From Chitinophagaceae bacterium (GTDB taxonomy: Bacteria > Bacteroidota > Bacteroidia > Chitinophagales > Chitinophagaceae), in NCBI GenBank assembly GCA_947463755.1, contig CANHUK010000138.1, positions 1-5,632 of the forward strand: DNA of 5,632 bases, in the 5' to 3' direction. Below are positions 4,031-5,632 of this stretch, piece after piece. The position numbers were made by a program, and so were the translations under genes. The notes below the pieces were generated by a model. It saw only the letters and a list, made by a program, of their open reading frames with translations. It had not been told where the DNA came from and made no database searches. The first letter of the stretch is position 1, and each line of letters begins with the position of its first letter.

Positions 4031-5632
4031 CCTCATCGCCCTCATAGGCGCGCTTTGTCCGGGCCTGTCCGCCCAGCCGCGTGCTCCGAAAGCCGCGCCC
4101 CTTCCCAATACAGATTCCGTCCTCCTCTCCGGGGTCAACTACCGCCTCGTCGGCCCCTGGCGCGGTGGCCGCAGTGCCGCAGTAGCCGGCAGCCTGCGCC
4201 AGCGCAACACCTTCTACTTCGGCGCCACCGGCGGCGGTGTCTGGAAGACGACAGACGGCGGTCACCACTGGAAAAATATATCCGATAAATATTTCGGCAG
4301 CACCATCGGGGCCGTAGCCATCGCCCCCTCCGACGAACAGATCGTCTATGCCGGAGAAGGGGAGAATACCATGCGGGGCAACGTCAGCGAAGGCCTCGGC
4401 GGCGTCTGGCGCAGCGATGATGCCGGCCGTTCCTGGCGCAACATCGGGCTGAAAGATGGCCGACACATCATCCGGCTGGTCGTGCACCCCCGGAACCCGG
4501 ACATCGTTTGGGCTGCCGTCGTGGGACATCTCTTCGGACCGAATACCGAACGCGGCGTCTTCAAGACGACCGATGGCGGACGGACCTGGAAGCGCACACT
4601 CTATGTCAACGACCAGACCGGCGCCAGCGACCTGGTGCTCGATCCGGTTGATCCGAATACCCTCTACGCCGGTACCTGGCGCGTGATCCGTACGCCCTAC
4701 AGCCTGGAAAGCGGCGGAGATGGCAGCGGCCTCTGGAAAAGCACCGACGGCGGGGAGACCTGGACGTCACTGACGGCATCCAGGGGACTGCCCAAAGGCG
4801 TCTGGGGCATCGTCGGCGTGGCCGTGGCACCCTCCAATCCCGATAAACTCTATGCGTTGATCGAGAATGCCGACGGCGGACTGTTCGCCTCTTCCGATGC
4901 CGGCGCTACCTGGACGCTGCAGTCCAATGATAACAACATCCGCCAGCGGGCCTGGTATTACACCAAAGTATTTGTCGATCCCGCCAACGAACAGACGGTG
5001 TATTGCCCCAATGTCAACTTCATGCGCAGTCGCGACGGAGGCAAGACCTTCCAGTCGCTCCGCACCCCGCATGGCGACCATCACGACCTTTGGATCGACC
5101 CGGCCGACGGCAACCGGATGATCGTGGCCGACGACGGTGGCGCCCAGGTCAGTTTCGACGCCGGTAATAACTGGAGCACCTACATGAACCAGCCCACATC
5201 GCAGATCTACCGGGTATCGACTGATAATGCGTTCCCCTACCGGATCCTGGGCGCTCAGCAGGATAACTCCACCTTCCGCATCAAATCTTCCACCTACGGC
5301 AGCGCCATCACCGAACAGGACTGGGAGGAAACAGCCGGCAGTGAGAGCGGATACGTCGTCGCTGATCCACTCAACCCGGACATCGTGTACGGAGGCAATT
5401 ACGGCGGATACCTCTCCCGGCTCGATCACCGTACCGGCGAGAACCGCGCCATCACCGTATGGCCCGACAATCCGATGGGTGCAGGAGCGGATGTTCTGAA
5501 ATATCGCTTTCAGTGGAACTTTCCGATCTTCTTCTCACCGCACAACCCGAAAAGACTTTACTGCGCCGGTAATGCGCTGTTCGTCACCGAAAATGAAGGT
5601 GCCAGTTGGGAGCGCATCTCCCCGGACCTGAC
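4017..5632 (+). CDS. Exported Asp-box (BNR/VPS10-like) beta-propeller protein, 5' part
   Basis: An open frame of 538 complete codons runs off the right edge, so the protein is truncated by the window. The N-terminus MRNFILIALIGAL...LSA|Q looks like a type I signal peptide of about 19-20 residues; there is no proper lipobox. The mature part carries eight Asp-box motifs (S/T-x-D-x-G-x-x-W/F type) at residues 77-85, 132-140, 183-191, 241-249, 291-299, 337-345, 378-386 and 523-531; the last reads VTENEGASW, with Asn at the usual Asp. Blocks such as FGATGGGVWKTTDGG and GNVSEGLGGVW match a family usually labelled glycosyl hydrolase or VPS10/sortilin-like, from memory about 1000 residues long. Asp-boxes mark propeller blades and do not by themselves show enzymatic activity, so I do not assign one. 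An upstream ATG at 4012 is out of frame; 4017 is preferred because it starts a good signal peptide. No strong Shine-Dalgarno is seen. It is transcriptionally separated from the regulator by the terminator. Confidence 0.9.
   Translation, partial: MRNFILIALIGALCPGLSAQPRAPKAAPLPNTDSVLLSGVNYRLVGPWRGGRSAAVAGSLRQRNTFYFGATGGGVWKTTDGGHHWKNISDKYFGSTIGAVAIAPSDEQIVYAGEGENTMRGNVSEGLGGVWRSDDAGRSWRNIGLKDGRHIIRLVVHPRNPDIVWAAVVGHLFGPNTERGVFKTTDGGRTWKRTLYVNDQTGASDLVLDPVDPNTLYAGTWRVIRTPYSLESGGDGSGLWKSTDGGETWTSLTASRGLPKGVWGIVGVAVAPSNPDKLYALIENADGGLFASSDAGATWTLQSNDNNIRQRAWYYTKVFVDPANEQTVYCPNVNFMRSRDGGKTFQSLRTPHGDHHDLWIDPADGNRMIVADDGGAQVSFDAGNNWSTYMNQPTSQIYRVSTDNAFPYRILGAQQDNSTFRIKSSTYGSAITEQDWEETAGSESGYVVADPLNPDIVYGGNYGGYLSRLDHRTGENRAITVWPDNPMGAGADVLKYRFQWNFPIFFSPHNPKRLYCAGNALFVTENEGASWERISPDL

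Noticed and set aside
3723..4529. Minus-strand open frame of 268 codons
   Set aside because: It runs antisense to the Asp-box gene and straight through the terminator hairpin; its composition is consistent with a shadow frame.
4767..5429. Minus-strand open frame of 220 codons
   Set aside because: It is antisense to the well-supported Asp-box coding sequence, and no recognisable family is seen.

Overview
The window looks like a chromosomal segment from a member of the Bacteroidota with fairly GC-rich coding DNA. This is an inference from four things: a hybrid histidine kinase, a stand-alone Hpt protein and a LytTR response regulator together; an exported Asp-box (BNR/VPS10-like) protein of a type common in that phylum; starts without clear Shine-Dalgarno sequences; and dispersed palindromic intergenic repeats. 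Genus and order cannot be read from the sequence, and no rRNA, tRNA, CRISPR array, transposase or phage gene is visible.

Layout: (1) Positions 1-421 contain no gene. They hold four short palindrome-bearing repeats in alternating orientation, bracketed by two copies of a 34-bp repeat. The right copy of that repeat contains the stop codon of the next gene. (2) Positions 422-2563 (minus strand) encode a 713-residue membrane hybrid sensor kinase: about six TM helices, a PAS-like segment, HisKA, HATPase and a C-terminal receiver. (3) A 79-bp divergent gap separates it from a two-gene plus-strand operon: a 134-residue Hpt protein (2643-3047) and a 228-residue LytTR response regulator (3044-3730), joined by an ATGA stop/start overlap. 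(4) About 200 bp of untranslated DNA follows, ending in a textbook intrinsic terminator (3932-3958). (5) Positions 4017 to the right edge hold the first 538 codons of an exported Asp-box repeat protein, open at the window edge.

How the genes work together: the three signalling genes contain every station of a His-Asp-His-Asp phosphorelay, namely kinase His350, its own receiver Asp639, Hpt His67 and LytTR-regulator Asp55, ending in a DNA-binding output. That they form one pathway is inferred from gene adjacency and domain complementarity. The terminator isolates the Asp-box gene, so it is probably a separate transcription unit, and nothing in the sequence proves it is a target of the regulator.

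The most unusual material is non-coding. Two of the intergenic repeats differ only by paired changes that preserve a stem. A 34-bp repeat flanks the repeat cluster and supplies the kinase gene's last codons. The start region of the Asp-box gene looks like an imperfect duplication that also forms a hairpin over the start codon. I do not see clear evidence for a wholly new defence or mobile system here.
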